A DNA stretch of 64,000 nt from Haloarcula amylovorans (GCF_004681185.1 NZ_SRIF01000013.1:23283-87282), one strand, 5' to 3'; positions 8,408-16,383 are shown, counted from the first letter of the stretch. Program-made: numbers and translations. Notes: generated from the sequence alone by a model not told the origin.

Positions 8408-10110
8408 AACATGTACCGCTGTGCGAGTGGCAGTTCCGAAGACGGTTCGCAGGTAACGTGTTCGCCGTCGACCCGGACCTCGAACGTCTCGGGGTCGACC
8501 TCGATGTCGTCGGGACAGTAGTCGTTGTAGACCATGTCGTCCTTGCCGGGCGTGCGCGTGCCCTCGACGGGGACGAGGGGTGTGTCGAGGCCGTACGCCT
8601 CGCCGACGTCGGCTTCGGCGGCCGCGGGCGAGACGAACGAGAGCGAGAGGCCGTGTTTAGCCTTACCGACGGCCCCCGCGCGTTCGCGCTGGAGGATGGG
8701 TTCGCAGGTCATCAGCGACCCGTTGGCCTCGCCCATCTCCGAGTGGACCGGGAAGCCGCCCTTGAACGTCATCGCGGGTTTGACGCCGAAGAACGCGGGG
8801 TCCCACAGCACCACGTCGGCGAGTTTGCCGGGTTCGAGCGTCCCGACGTAGCGTTCGATGCCCGCCGAGATGGCGGGGTTGACCGTGTACTTCGAGACGT
8901 AACGCTTGATGCGATGGTTGTCCGCGTCGGTGCCTTCGTCCTCGGGCAGGGGCCCCCGCTGGGACTTCATCTTCGAGGCCGTCTGCCAGGTACGAGAGAC
9001 GAGTTCGCCCATCCGCCCCATCGCCTGAGAGTCCGTCGTCATCATCGAGATTGCGCCCATGTCGTGGAGCACGTCCTCGGCGGCGATGGTCTCCGCACGA
9101 ACCCGGGACTCCGCGAAGGCCACGTCCTCGGGTACGTCGGGATTCAGGTGATGGCAGACCATCACCATGTCCAGGTGCTCGTCGAACGTGTTGTCGGTGT
9201 AGGGCATCGAGGGGTTCGTCGAGGAGGGGAGCATATTCGGCTCGCCGACCATCTCCATGATGTCCGGCGCGTGGCCCCCGCCGGCCCCTTCGATGTGGAA
9301 CAGATGCATCGTCCGGCCATCGACGGCGGCGAACGTGTTCTCGACGAACCCGGCCTCGTTGAGCGTGTCCGTGTGCATACAGACCTGTACGTCCTCGTCT
9401 TCGGCCACGTCGAGGCAGGTGTCGATGGCGTCGGGCATCGACCCCCAGTCCTCGTGGAGCTTCAGCGCACAGGCACCCGCCTCGACCTGTTCGCGCAGCG
9501 GTGCCGGGTCGGAGGCGTTACCTTTGCCGTAGAAGCCGACGTTGACCGGCCACGCTTCGGCAGCCTGCAAGAACCGCTTGATGTTCTCGGGACCGGTCGT
9601 ACACGTCGTCGCGCCGCCGCCGTAGCCGCCGCCGAGCATCGTCGTCACGCCCGTCGAGAGCGCGTGTTCGTGCAGTTGTGCGGAGTTCCAGTGGACGTGG
9701 ATGTCCAGCGCTCCGGCAGTGGCAATCTTCCCCTCGCAGGGGTAGACATCCGTCGCCGGGCCGACGACCATGTCGACGCCGTCCATCGTCTCGAGATTCC
9801 CCGCTTTCCCGATACCCGCAATTTCGCCGTTCCGGATGCCGATGTCGGCCGAGACGATGCCGAGGATGGGGTCGATTATCGTCGCGTTCGTCAGCACCCA
9901 ATCCAGCGCGCCTTCCTCCTGTGTAACGCCGGAAGCCATCCCGAGGCCGTCCCGCAGCGTCTTCCCGCCGCCGAAGACCGCCTCGTCGCCCTGGGTCCGC
10001 AGGTCTGCCTCGACTTTTGCGAATAGTTGGGTGTCGCCGAGCCGCACCTTGTCGCCCTCTGTAGGCCCGTAGAGTTCCGCGTAGGCGTCGCGGTCGATGT
10101 CGCGTGTCAT
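8404..10110 (-). CDS. ureC: Urease alpha (catalytic) subunit UreC
   Basis: The 568-residue catalytic subunit hydrolyses urea to ammonia and carbamate. All nickel-site residues can be placed: His138 and His140 (DIHVH), the lysine to be carbamylated Lys217 (ACALKLHEDWG), His246 (CMHTDT), His272 (LFHIEGAGGGHAPD), and Asp360 (TTDSQAMGR). The mobile-flap Cys319/His320 are present in MVCHH. The gene overlaps ureB by 4 nt. The order ureBCA, with beta first, is the haloarchaeal arrangement rather than the bacterial ureABC. Confidence 0.97.
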   Translation of the reverse strand: MTRDIDRDAYAELYGPTEGDKVRLGDTQLFAKVEADLRTQGDEAVFGGGKTLRDGLGMASGVTQEEGALDWVLTNATIIDPILGIVSADIGIRNGEIAGIGKAGNLETMDGVDMVVGPATDVYPCEGKIATAGALDIHVHWNSAQLHEHALSTGVTTMLGGGYGGGATTCTTGPENIKRFLQAAEAWPVNVGFYGKGNASDPAPLREQVEAGACALKLHEDWGSMPDAIDTCLDVAEDEDVQVCMHTDTLNEAGFVENTFAAVDGRTMHLFHIEGAGGGHAPDIMEMVGEPNMLPSSTNPSMPYTDNTFDEHLDMVMVCHHLNPDVPEDVAFAESRVRAETIAAEDVLHDMGAISMMTTDSQAMGRMGELVSRTWQTASKMKSQRGPLPEDEGTDADNHRIKRYVSKYTVNPAISAGIERYVGTLEPGKLADVVLWDPAFFGVKPAMTFKGGFPVHSEMGEANGSLMTCEPILQRERAGAVGKAKHGLSLSFVSPAAAEADVGEAYGLDTPLVPVEGTRTPGKDDMVYNDYCPDDIEVDPETFEVRVDGEHVTCEPSSELPLAQRYML

Positions 10111-10568
10111 TCCTCATCCGCCTCGCTATCGTCGCCCGGCTCGCGGGTCGTTCCTCCCCGCTTGCTATCTCGAGGCGCGCTCTCCGAGCGCGCCTCGCTA
10201 TCCTCGAAACCGGCATCTCGCAACCGTTCGAGCGCATCACTCGGGTCGCCATCGACACTTCCGTTGACCATCCCGTTCATCCCGTGGGCGACGCGCTTGC
10301 CGCCGATGGCGACGAGGTCGACGGTCTGTTCGTCGCCCGGTTCGAATCGGACTGCGGTACCGGCGGGAATGTTCAAGCGCATCCCGAAGGCGGCCTCGCG
10401 GTCGAATTCGAGGGCGGCGTTGGCCTCGAAGAAGTGGAAATGTGACCCGACCTGCACCGGGCGGTCGCCAGTGTTGCCGACCCTCACCTCCGCCGTCTCG
10501 CGGCCCTCGTTCAGCGTCAGCGTTCCCTCTCCGGGTATCACTTCGCCGGGGACGAGGTCCTCAGCCAC
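10107..10568 (-). CDS. ureB: Urease beta subunit UreB
   Basis: A 153-residue urease beta subunit. The core LVPGEVIPGEGTLTLNEG, VGSHFHFFEAN and GKRVAHGMNGMVNG stretches identify it. The GTG start at 10568 is chosen because it directly precedes the family N-terminus and has GAGGTG about 8 nt upstream; the upstream open frame is unrelated. The last 30 residues (SEARSESAPRDSKRGG...) are a hydrophilic tail whose DNA contains a long inverted repeat (GAGGCGCGCT/AGCGCGCCTC, 10173-10197). A similar style of insertion occurs in ureF and the M20 gene. Confidence 0.93.
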   Translation of the reverse strand: MAEDLVPGEVIPGEGTLTLNEGRETAEVRVGNTGDRPVQVGSHFHFFEANAALEFDREAAFGMRLNIPAGTAVRFEPGDEQTVDLVAIGGKRVAHGMNGMVNGSVDGDPSDALERLRDAGFEDSEARSESAPRDSKRGGTTREPGDDSEADEE

Positions 10569-10690
10569 GACGCACCACCTCGACCAGCGTTTTCGACTGT
10601 TCGTCCATCGTCTGCGTGTGAGTTTGGACAGGTGTGATAAGCAGCTTCCTCTCGGTGCAAATAGCGCCACTCGTTTCGGTATTTTATCTA
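10561..10690 (-). promoter_or_regulatory. Upstream region of the urease operon with a 15-codon leader frame
   Basis: Two candidate TATA boxes are seen on the minus strand: GATAAAATACC (about 10679-10689) and CTTATCAC (10634-10641). A 15-codon frame (MDEQSKTLVEVVRRG) starts with ATG at 10608, ends at 10561-10563 and overlaps the ureB GTG. If the nearer box is used, the mini-frame would be close to the 5' end. The minus-strand sequence CTATTTGCACCG at about 10659-10670 loosely resembles the TATTGCACAT sites found near the transporter genes. All assignments are by inspection. Confidence 0.35.
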
Positions 10691-10733
10691 GTCCGTCACT
10701 CTACAATCCGTTCGGCTGGACAAACGTCCATCG

Positions 10734-11522
10734 TCACCCGTCCAGTCGGGTGCGCGCCTCGGCAACCGTCAACGGCACGTCTTCGCGCCCCTCGAACAGT
10801 CGGACGACCTGCGGCGGACGGAGGTCGCAGTCGGCCAGCAGGTCGGCGTCGGTCAGTATCTCGCGGGTCAGACCGCGAGCGGCCACCTCGCCCGCGGCGT
10901 CGAGCAACACGACCCGGTCGGCGACGTGCGGGACGAGTTCCGTCTCCGGCGTCGACGTGACCAGCGTGACCCCTGCCGCCGAGAGGTCGTCGAGCAGCGA
11001 CAGAATCTCGGCGCGGTTGGCGGCGTCGACGTTGCTCACGGGTTCGTCCAGTAAGAGTACGTCGGGTTCGACGGTGAGCGCGCTCGCCAGCGCCGCGCGG
11101 CGCTGTTCGCCGCCGCTGAGCCTGAACGGCGGTTTCGACAGCAGTCCGTCGAGGTTCAGCGAGTCGGCAAGGCGCTCGATACGGCGGTCCACCTCGCTAC
11201 GCGAGATATCCTGTTGGGCCGGGCCGTACGCGAGGTCCTCCCTGACCGTCGGATTGAACAGGTACTCGGCGGGGTCCTGCGTGAGGACGCTCAGTCGCTC
11301 CCGGACCGAGTCGGCGTCGGTCGTCTCCCCGAAGTATCGGACCGTCCCGGCGTCCGGTTCGACGAGGCCGCCGAGCAGTTGGAGGAGCGTGCTCTTGCCC
11401 GCGCCGTTCGGTCCGAGCAACGCGACCCGTTCGCCTGCGTCGATCGTCACGTCGACGCCGTCGACGGCGAGCGTCCCGTCGGGGTAGGCGTATCGGAGTC
11501 CCGTCGCCTCGATAGCGGTCAC
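10734..11522 (-). CDS. cbiO: Nickel/cobalt ECF importer ATPase CbiO
   Basis: A 262-residue ABC ATPase. Walker A GPNGAGKST is at 37-45, the Q-loop is in LTQDPAEY, the signature is LSGGEQRR, and Walker B is VLLLDEP. It energises the CbiMNQ membrane complex. The GTG start at 11522 overlaps the cbiQ stop (GTGA), so the longer same-frame extension to 12257 is antisense-like noise within cbiQ. It is the last gene of cbiMNQO. Metal identity (nickel rather than cobalt) is inferred from nikR and urease next door. Confidence 0.93.
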   Translation of the reverse strand: MTAIEATGLRYAYPDGTLAVDGVDVTIDAGERVALLGPNGAGKSTLLQLLGGLVEPDAGTVRYFGETTDADSVRERLSVLTQDPAEYLFNPTVREDLAYGPAQQDISRSEVDRRIERLADSLNLDGLLSKPPFRLSGGEQRRAALASALTVEPDVLLLDEPVSNVDAANRAEILSLLDDLSAAGVTLVTSTPETELVPHVADRVVLLDAAGEVAARGLTREILTDADLLADCDLRPPQVVRLFEGREDVPLTVAEARTRLDG

Positions 11523-12313
11523 GCGAGGCTCACCCCGACGATAGCGGCGGCGACGACGACCGCGAACCCGAGGTCGGCCACACCGAGCGAGTCGTGAGAG
11601 CGAGTCGGCGTCGGTCCCGTCCCGCCGCGGGCGCGGGCGGCCCGCTGGACGCTTTCGCCACGTTCGAGGCTCCGCAAGAGGAACGTCCCGACGAAGTTTC
11701 CGGAGTCGCGCCATGTCCGACGCAGGTCCGGGTCCGCGAGCGTGCGGCCGCGCCGAGCGCGGACCATCCGTTCGAGTTCCGCGAAGAAGAGCAACAGATA
11801 CCGGTAGGTGATCGCCAGCAGCGAGACGGCGATCGCGGGGGCGCGCAGGCGGCGAAACGCGGCCAACAGGTCCGCGAAGCGCGTCGTCAGCAGGAGGACC
11901 GAAAGGAAGGCGACGCAGGCGGCCACGCGGACGGTGAAGACGGCGACGTACTCGACGCCAGCGACCGACAGCGGCGTCCCCACCAGCGTCGGGCCGCCCA
12001 TCAGGACGGCCTGCGGCGCGACGGCGACCACCGCGAACGCGGCCGGACCGGTCGCCCGTTCGAAGAAGGCCCGGACGGGAACCCGAGAGAGAAGGGCGAG
12101 CGCGGCTGCCAGTCCCGCGAGGAGGGCGACGCTCGGCAGGTCCCGTCGGGTGACGGTGACCGCGACGAGGGCGACGACGCCGACCAGCTTGACGCTCGGC
12201 GCGACGGCCTGCAGGAAGCCGGCCCGCTCCGGGACGTCCTCGGCGAGCAGGAACCACCGGGCGCGGGCCGCGACGGCCGCGACGGTGCGGTCTAAGAGGT
12301 CAGTTCGCGCCAT
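11519..12313 (-). CDS. cbiQ: ECF transporter transmembrane subunit CbiQ
   Basis: A 264-residue integral membrane T-component with about five to six helices. The coupling-helix motif region (AFRRLRAPAIAVSLLAITYRYLLLFFAELERMVRARRGR) carries the Ala-Arg-Gly signature used to contact the ATPase. It starts 14 nt before the cbiN stop and overlaps cbiO by 4 nt, so the genes are translationally coupled. Confidence 0.9.
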   Translation of the reverse strand: MARTDLLDRTVAAVAARARWFLLAEDVPERAGFLQAVAPSVKLVGVVALVAVTVTRRDLPSVALLAGLAAALALLSRVPVRAFFERATGPAAFAVVAVAPQAVLMGGPTLVGTPLSVAGVEYVAVFTVRVAACVAFLSVLLLTTRFADLLAAFRRLRAPAIAVSLLAITYRYLLLFFAELERMVRARRGRTLADPDLRRTWRDSGNFVGTFLLRSLERGESVQRAARARGGTGPTPTRSHDSLGVADLGFAVVVAAAIVGVSLA

Positions 12314-12605
12314 CGGAGTCGGTGCCCAGAAGTCGACCGAGGCCGGCCGCGACGAGCAGCGTCAGCGCCGTCCCGACGACGGCCGAGACGAACGTCCCGC
12401 TCGCGCTCCCGAGTCCGGAGACGCCGTAGTCGGAAAGCGGCGCGACGCCGCTGGATTCGGCGTGGTCGGTCGCGCCCGTCGCCTCGGCGGCGTTTTCGAG
12501 GGGCTCGGCGTAGCCAACCGCGCCGGCCGCCCACCCGAATACCGGAGCCAGCAGCGTGAGGACGAGTAGCGCCGCGAGCGCGCGCGGGAGCCAATTGGGG
12601 ACCAT
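12300..12605 (-). CDS. cbiN: CbiN/PDGLE-type small subunit of the nickel/cobalt importer
   Basis: A 101-residue protein with an N-terminal and a C-terminal membrane helix, separated by an acidic, extracytoplasmic loop with YAEPLENAAE. This is the layout of CbiN or the PDGLE domain that assists CbiM in metal loading. The exact PDGLE motif is replaced, so identification relies on topology and on its place between cbiM and cbiQ (1 nt overlap with the cbiM stop, 14 nt overlap with cbiQ). Confidence 0.8.
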   Translation of the reverse strand: MVPNWLPRALAALLVLTLLAPVFGWAAGAVGYAEPLENAAEATGATDHAESSGVAPLSDYGVSGLGSASGTFVSAVVGTALTLLVAAGLGRLLGTDSDGAN

Positions 12606-13243
12606 CAGGCGCTCGCCTCCCCCACGGCGGTCGGTCGGAGGTCCGGCCGAGCGTCGGCGAGATAGCGGTAGACGACGGCCGTGATAGCCCCCTCGACGAG
12701 GCCCAGGACGAGGTGGCCGACGCCCATGAGCGCGAGCGTGGTCAGTAGCTGATACTCGAACGCCGAGGAGAGGCCCAGCTGGAGTCCCGCAGTGAGCGCA
12801 CCAGCGGTGATTCCGAGCCAGCCGGCGGCGAAGGCCGCCCGAAACTCGCCGTGAGGCGCGACCGCGCGATAGACGGCGTAGCCGACGTACACCTCGACGA
12901 TTGCCATGTTGAAGACGTTCGCGCCGAGGACGACGAGGCCGCCGTCACCGAAGACGAGCGCCTGAATCGTCACGACGGTTGCCATACAGAGCGCGCCGAG
13001 ATGTGGACCCAACAGGATGGCGGCGAACGCGCCGCCGACGAAGTGGGCGCTCGTCCCGCCGGGGATGGGCCAGTTGAGCATCTGTGCGGCGAAGACGCTG
13101 GCGGCGACGACGCCGACCAGCGGCGCGCGGGCGTCGGATATCTCGCCGTCGACTCGCTTGGCGGCGTACCCGAGCACCGCGACGGAGAGCGCGCCGAACA
13201 GCAGCGCGAGAGACAGATCGACGTAGCCGTCGGGAATGTGCAT
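12605..13243 (-). CDS. cbiM: Nickel/cobalt importer substrate-specific subunit CbiM
   Basis: This 212-residue membrane protein begins MHIPDGYV, the N-terminal metal-binding signature of CbiM, where the amino group and His2 coordinate the ion. About six helices follow, with the conserved segment FAAQMLNWPIPGGTSAHFVGG. It heads the minus-strand cbiMNQO operon. A TATA-like AGTATTATCC (13267-13276) lies about 27 nt before the ATG, so the transcript is probably leaderless. That box overlaps one arm of an inverted repeat and is a natural place for NikR repression. Confidence 0.94.
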   Translation of the reverse strand: MHIPDGYVDLSLALLFGALSVAVLGYAAKRVDGEISDARAPLVGVVAASVFAAQMLNWPIPGGTSAHFVGGAFAAILLGPHLGALCMATVVTIQALVFGDGGLVVLGANVFNMAIVEVYVGYAVYRAVAPHGEFRAAFAAGWLGITAGALTAGLQLGLSSAFEYQLLTTLALMGVGHLVLGLVEGAITAVVYRYLADARPDLRPTAVGEASA

Positions 13244-13348
13244 GTCACTGCGTCCCCACCCATAGAGGATAATACTTTCTCATCGCGCAGTATTACTGGC
13301 GTGGCGACGGTAGCCACGCATATTACCCCCACTCGCATACGCCGGGGT
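13244..13348. promoter_or_regulatory. Divergent cbiM-nikR control region with two inverted repeats
   Basis: This 105-nt gap separates two leaderless genes. TAATACT (13270-13276) and AGTATTA (13289-13295) are perfect inverted arms with a 12-nt spacer; the first arm is in the cbiM TATA position. GCGTGGC (13299-13305) and GCCACGC (13313-13319) are a second perfect pair with a 7-nt spacer, just before the nikR TATA-like CATATTAC (13319-13326). TATTAC occurs on both sides of the second pair (13291-13296, 13321-13326). Binding by NikR is an inference. Confidence 0.7.
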
Positions 13349-13759
13349 ATGAGCGACGACATCGACCGTATCAGCCTGACGCTGCCGTCAGCGATGGTCG
13401 AGCGACTGGACGGGATCGTCGACGACTGGGAGTACGCCAGCCGCTCCGAAGCCATTAGAGACTCGCTTCGGGACTTCTTCGCCGATTACGAGTGGGAGAC
13501 CGCCGGTGACGAACAACACCACGGGACGATCGTCATCGTCCACGACCACCACGTCTCGGGCATCGCCGACGACCTCCAGACCATCCAACACGAGATGGCC
13601 GACGCCATCACCTCCGTCCAGCACATCCACCTCTCGCACGATACCTGCATGGAGACGCTCGTCGTTGAGGGCGCGGCCAGCGACATCACCGAACTCGCCA
13701 ACCGCCTCCGCGCGCTCGGCGGCGTCCAGCAAGTGAAGGTCGTCCTCGTCGGCCAGTAG
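13349..13759 (+). CDS. nikR: Nickel-responsive ribbon-helix-helix repressor NikR
   Basis: A 136-residue metalloregulator. A ribbon-helix-helix DNA-binding domain (residues 4-50) is followed by an ACT-like nickel domain. The four high-affinity ligands are present with exact E. coli spacing: His81, His92, His94 and Cys100 (HIHLSHDTC), equivalent to H76, H87, H89 and C95. It should repress nickel import when nickel is sufficient. The start at 13349 follows the promoter spacing; the longer open frame reads back into cbiM. Confidence 0.96.
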   Translation: MSDDIDRISLTLPSAMVERLDGIVDDWEYASRSEAIRDSLRDFFADYEWETAGDEQHHGTIVIVHDHHVSGIADDLQTIQHEMADAITSVQHIHLSHDTCMETLVVEGAASDITELANRLRALGGVQQVKVVLVGQ

Positions 13760-13858
13760 TCGCCCGCGCTCGCCGACGGAGACGATGTCGCGAAACAGTG
13801 ACCTGTCCGAGCGACGCGAACGAACACACCTATTTTCGAGGCCGTCCTTGTCGAAGCC

Positions 13859-14311
13859 GTGTTCCCGCGTCGGATTCGCGGCCTGGTCGTGCCAGCGCCG
13901 ATTCGAGAGCGCCTCGCGGCGGCCGTCGAAGCCACACACCCCAACGAAGCCGGCGGCTTCCTCGCCTGTGAGCGCCGCGGCGACCACTTACACGCCGTCG
14001 AGCACGCCGAACTCGACAACGAAGCCGAGGAACCGACACGACGATACGTCACGACGGTCGACGACCGTGTTCCCACTCGTCCGCGCGTGTTCTACCACTC
14101 GCACACCTCCGCGGCGTCGCCGTCCGGGCTGACGAGAACGGACAGACAAAATATTCCCGAGCGGTTCGCCCTCGTCATCTTCGCCCCCCACGGCGAGCCC
14201 TACAGCTATCGCCTGTTCCGGCGAGGGCTCCTCCCGTGGCGCGAGCTCCCGGCCGAGGCGGCGGCGACCGACGAGTCGCCGACGCGCGCTCGCCTCCCGC
14301 GACTCGTCTGA
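13859..14311 (+). CDS. JAB/MPN (JAMM) metalloprotease-like protein
   Basis: A 150-residue single-domain JAB/MPN protein. Metal-site candidates are Glu30 (NEAGGFL), His80 and His82 (YHSHTSAASPSG) and Asp95 (TRTDRQ). The distance from the second His to Asp is 13 residues, two longer than the usual JAMM spacing, so activity is uncertain. Haloarchaeal relatives include desampylases that remove SAMPs, which would pair functionally with ubaA. The GTG start at 13859 has a TATTTTCG box about 27 nt upstream. It runs in the same direction as nikR with a 99-nt gap. Confidence 0.75.
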   Translation: MFPRRIRGLVVPAPIRERLAAAVEATHPNEAGGFLACERRGDHLHAVEHAELDNEAEEPTRRYVTTVDDRVPTRPRVFYHSHTSAASPSGLTRTDRQNIPERFALVIFAPHGEPYSYRLFRRGLLPWRELPAEAAATDESPTRARLPRLV

Positions 14312-14604
14312 AGCGGCGTCGCTCTCGCGACCACCTTATACAGTACAAGGAGTTCCAGGACGTACACATCGTTTCTACCTACTGGAACTGTTCGAACGTC
14401 CATCTGTCTCATGGGATGGTTTGGGGACGTGCATGGACGACCACAGACGGTAAACAATCACAGGAGAAGGCCTTTTTACTGTGGATGGGTCGCCACTTCT
14501 GTGAGACATATTCGACCAAACGTACACGAAATATGCAAGAAGGTCCGCGTATTGCACATCCGTTCGCGTGAAACGGCTCGATTCGTCAACCGGAGGGCGG
14601 ACCG
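14312..14604 (+). promoter_or_regulatory. Upstream region of the symporter, with a TATTGCACAT site
   Basis: This non-coding, AT-richer stretch has no convincing gene. It contains GTATTGCACATCCG at 14549-14562, about 45 nt before the symporter start. The same core appears at 17552-17565 and 19085-19094 before other nitrogen genes. A clear ribosome-binding site GGAGGG (14592-14597) precedes the GTG start, so this mRNA, unlike most here, is expected to have a leader. Confidence 0.45.
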
Positions 14605-16155
14605 GTGAGCGTCATCGTCTACGGACTGGCGGCCATCGTGGTCGTGATGCTCGGCGTGGGTCTCTACGTCTCAAAATACATCAACGGCGACAGCGTCAAC
14701 TACATCATCGCCGGCCGGGGACTGATTCTCCCGCTCGCCGCCGCGACGCTGATGGCCCAGTCACTCGACGCGAACGCGACGCTCGGTAACACCGACCTGA
14801 CCGCCTCCTTTGGCTTCTGGGCCGGGGCAGCGCTCCCCATCGGACTGGCACTGTGTCTGTTCATCACCGGTCTCTTTTTCGCCAAGCCGATGAACCGGAT
14901 GGACCTCGTCACGCTTCCGGACTTCTACCGCCGGAAGTACGGTCGGGGCGTCGAGATACTCGCGAGTCTCATCATGGTGCTGAGCTACGCCTTCTTGCTC
15001 GCCGGCAACCTCGTCGCCGGCGGCTACCTCTTTCAGACGTTCGTCGGCACCTCCTACTTCACGGGCGTCGTCGCCATCGCGGCCATCATCTTCACCTACA
15101 CCATCGCCGGCGGCCTCTTCGCGGTGGCTTACACCGACGTGATTCAAGCGTTCGTCGCGCTCGCCGGATCGCTCGCGCTCGTCGCTTTCGTCGCCATGAA
15201 CTACGGAATCACCATCCCCGAGGGGATGGGACCGACGGCGCTCGGCCAGCTCACCAACCCCTCGAAGGGCGCGTACGTCAATCTCGCCACCATCGCGGCC
15301 CTCGGTCTCGGGGACATCGTCGCGTTGGACTTCATGGAGCGCGTCTTCGCGGCCGACGACCCGGAGACGGCACAGAAGGCGTGTTTCATCGGCAGCCTCG
15401 GAACGCTCGTCATCGGGATTCCGTTCTCGATGGTCGCGCTCTCGGCCGGATCCATCCTCCAGTCGATGGGCATCCAGGCCGGCGAGCAGGCCGTCCTCTA
15501 CGTCCTCTTACAGAATGCCGTCCCACCGTGGTTGGCGGCGCTCGTCCTCGGCGGTATCGTCGCCGCCTCGTTTTCGACGGGCGACGGCGCAATCTTAGGT
15601 ACTTCGTCGGTCATCGCCCGCAACATCGGCGACATCCGCATCGACGAGAAGACCGAGGCCGACCCGACGGCGGCCGACGGCGGCTTCTTCAGTCACAAGA
15701 GCGACAAGCTCCTGAAGGTCACTCGACTGATGGCGGTCCCGATCACCGTACTCGGCGTGTTCTTCGCGCTTCGCGTCCCCGCGACGGGGATGTTGCTCGT
15801 CCTCGCGTTCGACATCATGTTCGCCGGCGCGCTCGTCCCGCTGGCGCTCGGTCTGTACTGGCCCGACGTGGCGACGACGCCCGCGGCGCTGGCCTCGATG
15901 ATTTCGGGGAGCGTGACGCGACTCGCCTTCTTCGTCTTGATCCCGGTTACCTACGGCTACGAGAACACGCTCCTGTACGTCCAGAACGATATCTTCACCG
16001 CGGCGTTCGACGGCATCCCGACGTTCATCGCGCCGACCGTGAGTCTCGCAGTGTTCCTCGCCGTCGGCTACGCCACGCGGGAGAGCTACGGCGTCCGCAC
16101 CCTCGACCGGCAGGGCCAGCGGACCATCGTCGCCGGCGGTGACGACGATGACTGA
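14605..16155 (+). CDS. Sodium:solute symporter (SSS family)
   Basis: A 516-residue membrane protein with about 13 helices and SSS-family features (NYIIAGRGLI, an SLDANATLGN helix 2 segment, TIAGGLFAVAYTDVIQ, and the sodium-site region GGIVAASFSTGDGAILGTSSV). The GTG start has GGAGGG 7 nt upstream. The substrate is unknown. Neighbours (ureohydrolase, urea ABC importer, urease) suggest urea or a guanidino compound, but proline or another amino acid cannot be excluded. Its stop overlaps the following small membrane peptide. Confidence 0.88.
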   Translation: MSVIVYGLAAIVVVMLGVGLYVSKYINGDSVNYIIAGRGLILPLAAATLMAQSLDANATLGNTDLTASFGFWAGAALPIGLALCLFITGLFFAKPMNRMDLVTLPDFYRRKYGRGVEILASLIMVLSYAFLLAGNLVAGGYLFQTFVGTSYFTGVVAIAAIIFTYTIAGGLFAVAYTDVIQAFVALAGSLALVAFVAMNYGITIPEGMGPTALGQLTNPSKGAYVNLATIAALGLGDIVALDFMERVFAADDPETAQKACFIGSLGTLVIGIPFSMVALSAGSILQSMGIQAGEQAVLYVLLQNAVPPWLAALVLGGIVAASFSTGDGAILGTSSVIARNIGDIRIDEKTEADPTAADGGFFSHKSDKLLKVTRLMAVPITVLGVFFALRVPATGMLLVLAFDIMFAGALVPLALGLYWPDVATTPAALASMISGSVTRLAFFVLIPVTYGYENTLLYVQNDIFTAAFDGIPTFIAPTVSLAVFLAVGYATRESYGVRTLDRQGQRTIVAGGDDDD

Positions 16156-16249
16156 CCACTCGGCCGGGGACCGCTTTTTCCTGTTCGGCCTCGCGCTGGT
16201 CGTCACCCTGTTGATCCTCGCGTTCGTGCTCACCGGAACCGGAGGATAA
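16148..16249 (+). CDS. 33-residue single-helix membrane peptide overlapping the symporter
   Basis: The frame ATG 16148 to TAA 16247-16249 overlaps the symporter stop by 8 nt in the +1 frame. It encodes MTDHSAGDRFFLFGLALVVT followed by a hydrophobic run ending TGTGG: a short acidic N-terminus and one membrane helix. Gene overlap, topology and position suggest a small accessory subunit of the symporter. It is too short for family assignment, and expression is not proven. Confidence 0.6.
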   Translation: MTDHSAGDRFFLFGLALVVTLLILAFVLTGTGG

Positions 16250-16383
16250 GATAGAAAAAAGAAATATCGACAGGCCGCACGTATTGTGCCAACCGAAACC
16301 CGAATTTACTATCCGATCGTGTGTCTTATTCGAATAGAGATGAATGCTCGTCCAATGGCCCTCTCGGCGAGGAGTGCCCTGTC

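Noticed and set aside
8458..10026. 522-codon open frame on the plus strand
   Set aside because: It is fully antisense to ureC and rich in Val, Arg and Asp with no family motif. Long antisense frames are common at this GC content.
12851..13348. N-terminal extension of nikR into cbiM
   Set aside because: The frame is open but antisense to cbiM; the NikR family begins at the 13349 start.
13766..13858. Separate gene between nikR and the JAMM gene
   Set aside because: Only short unconvincing frames occur, and the region is well explained as promoter for the GTG start at 13859.
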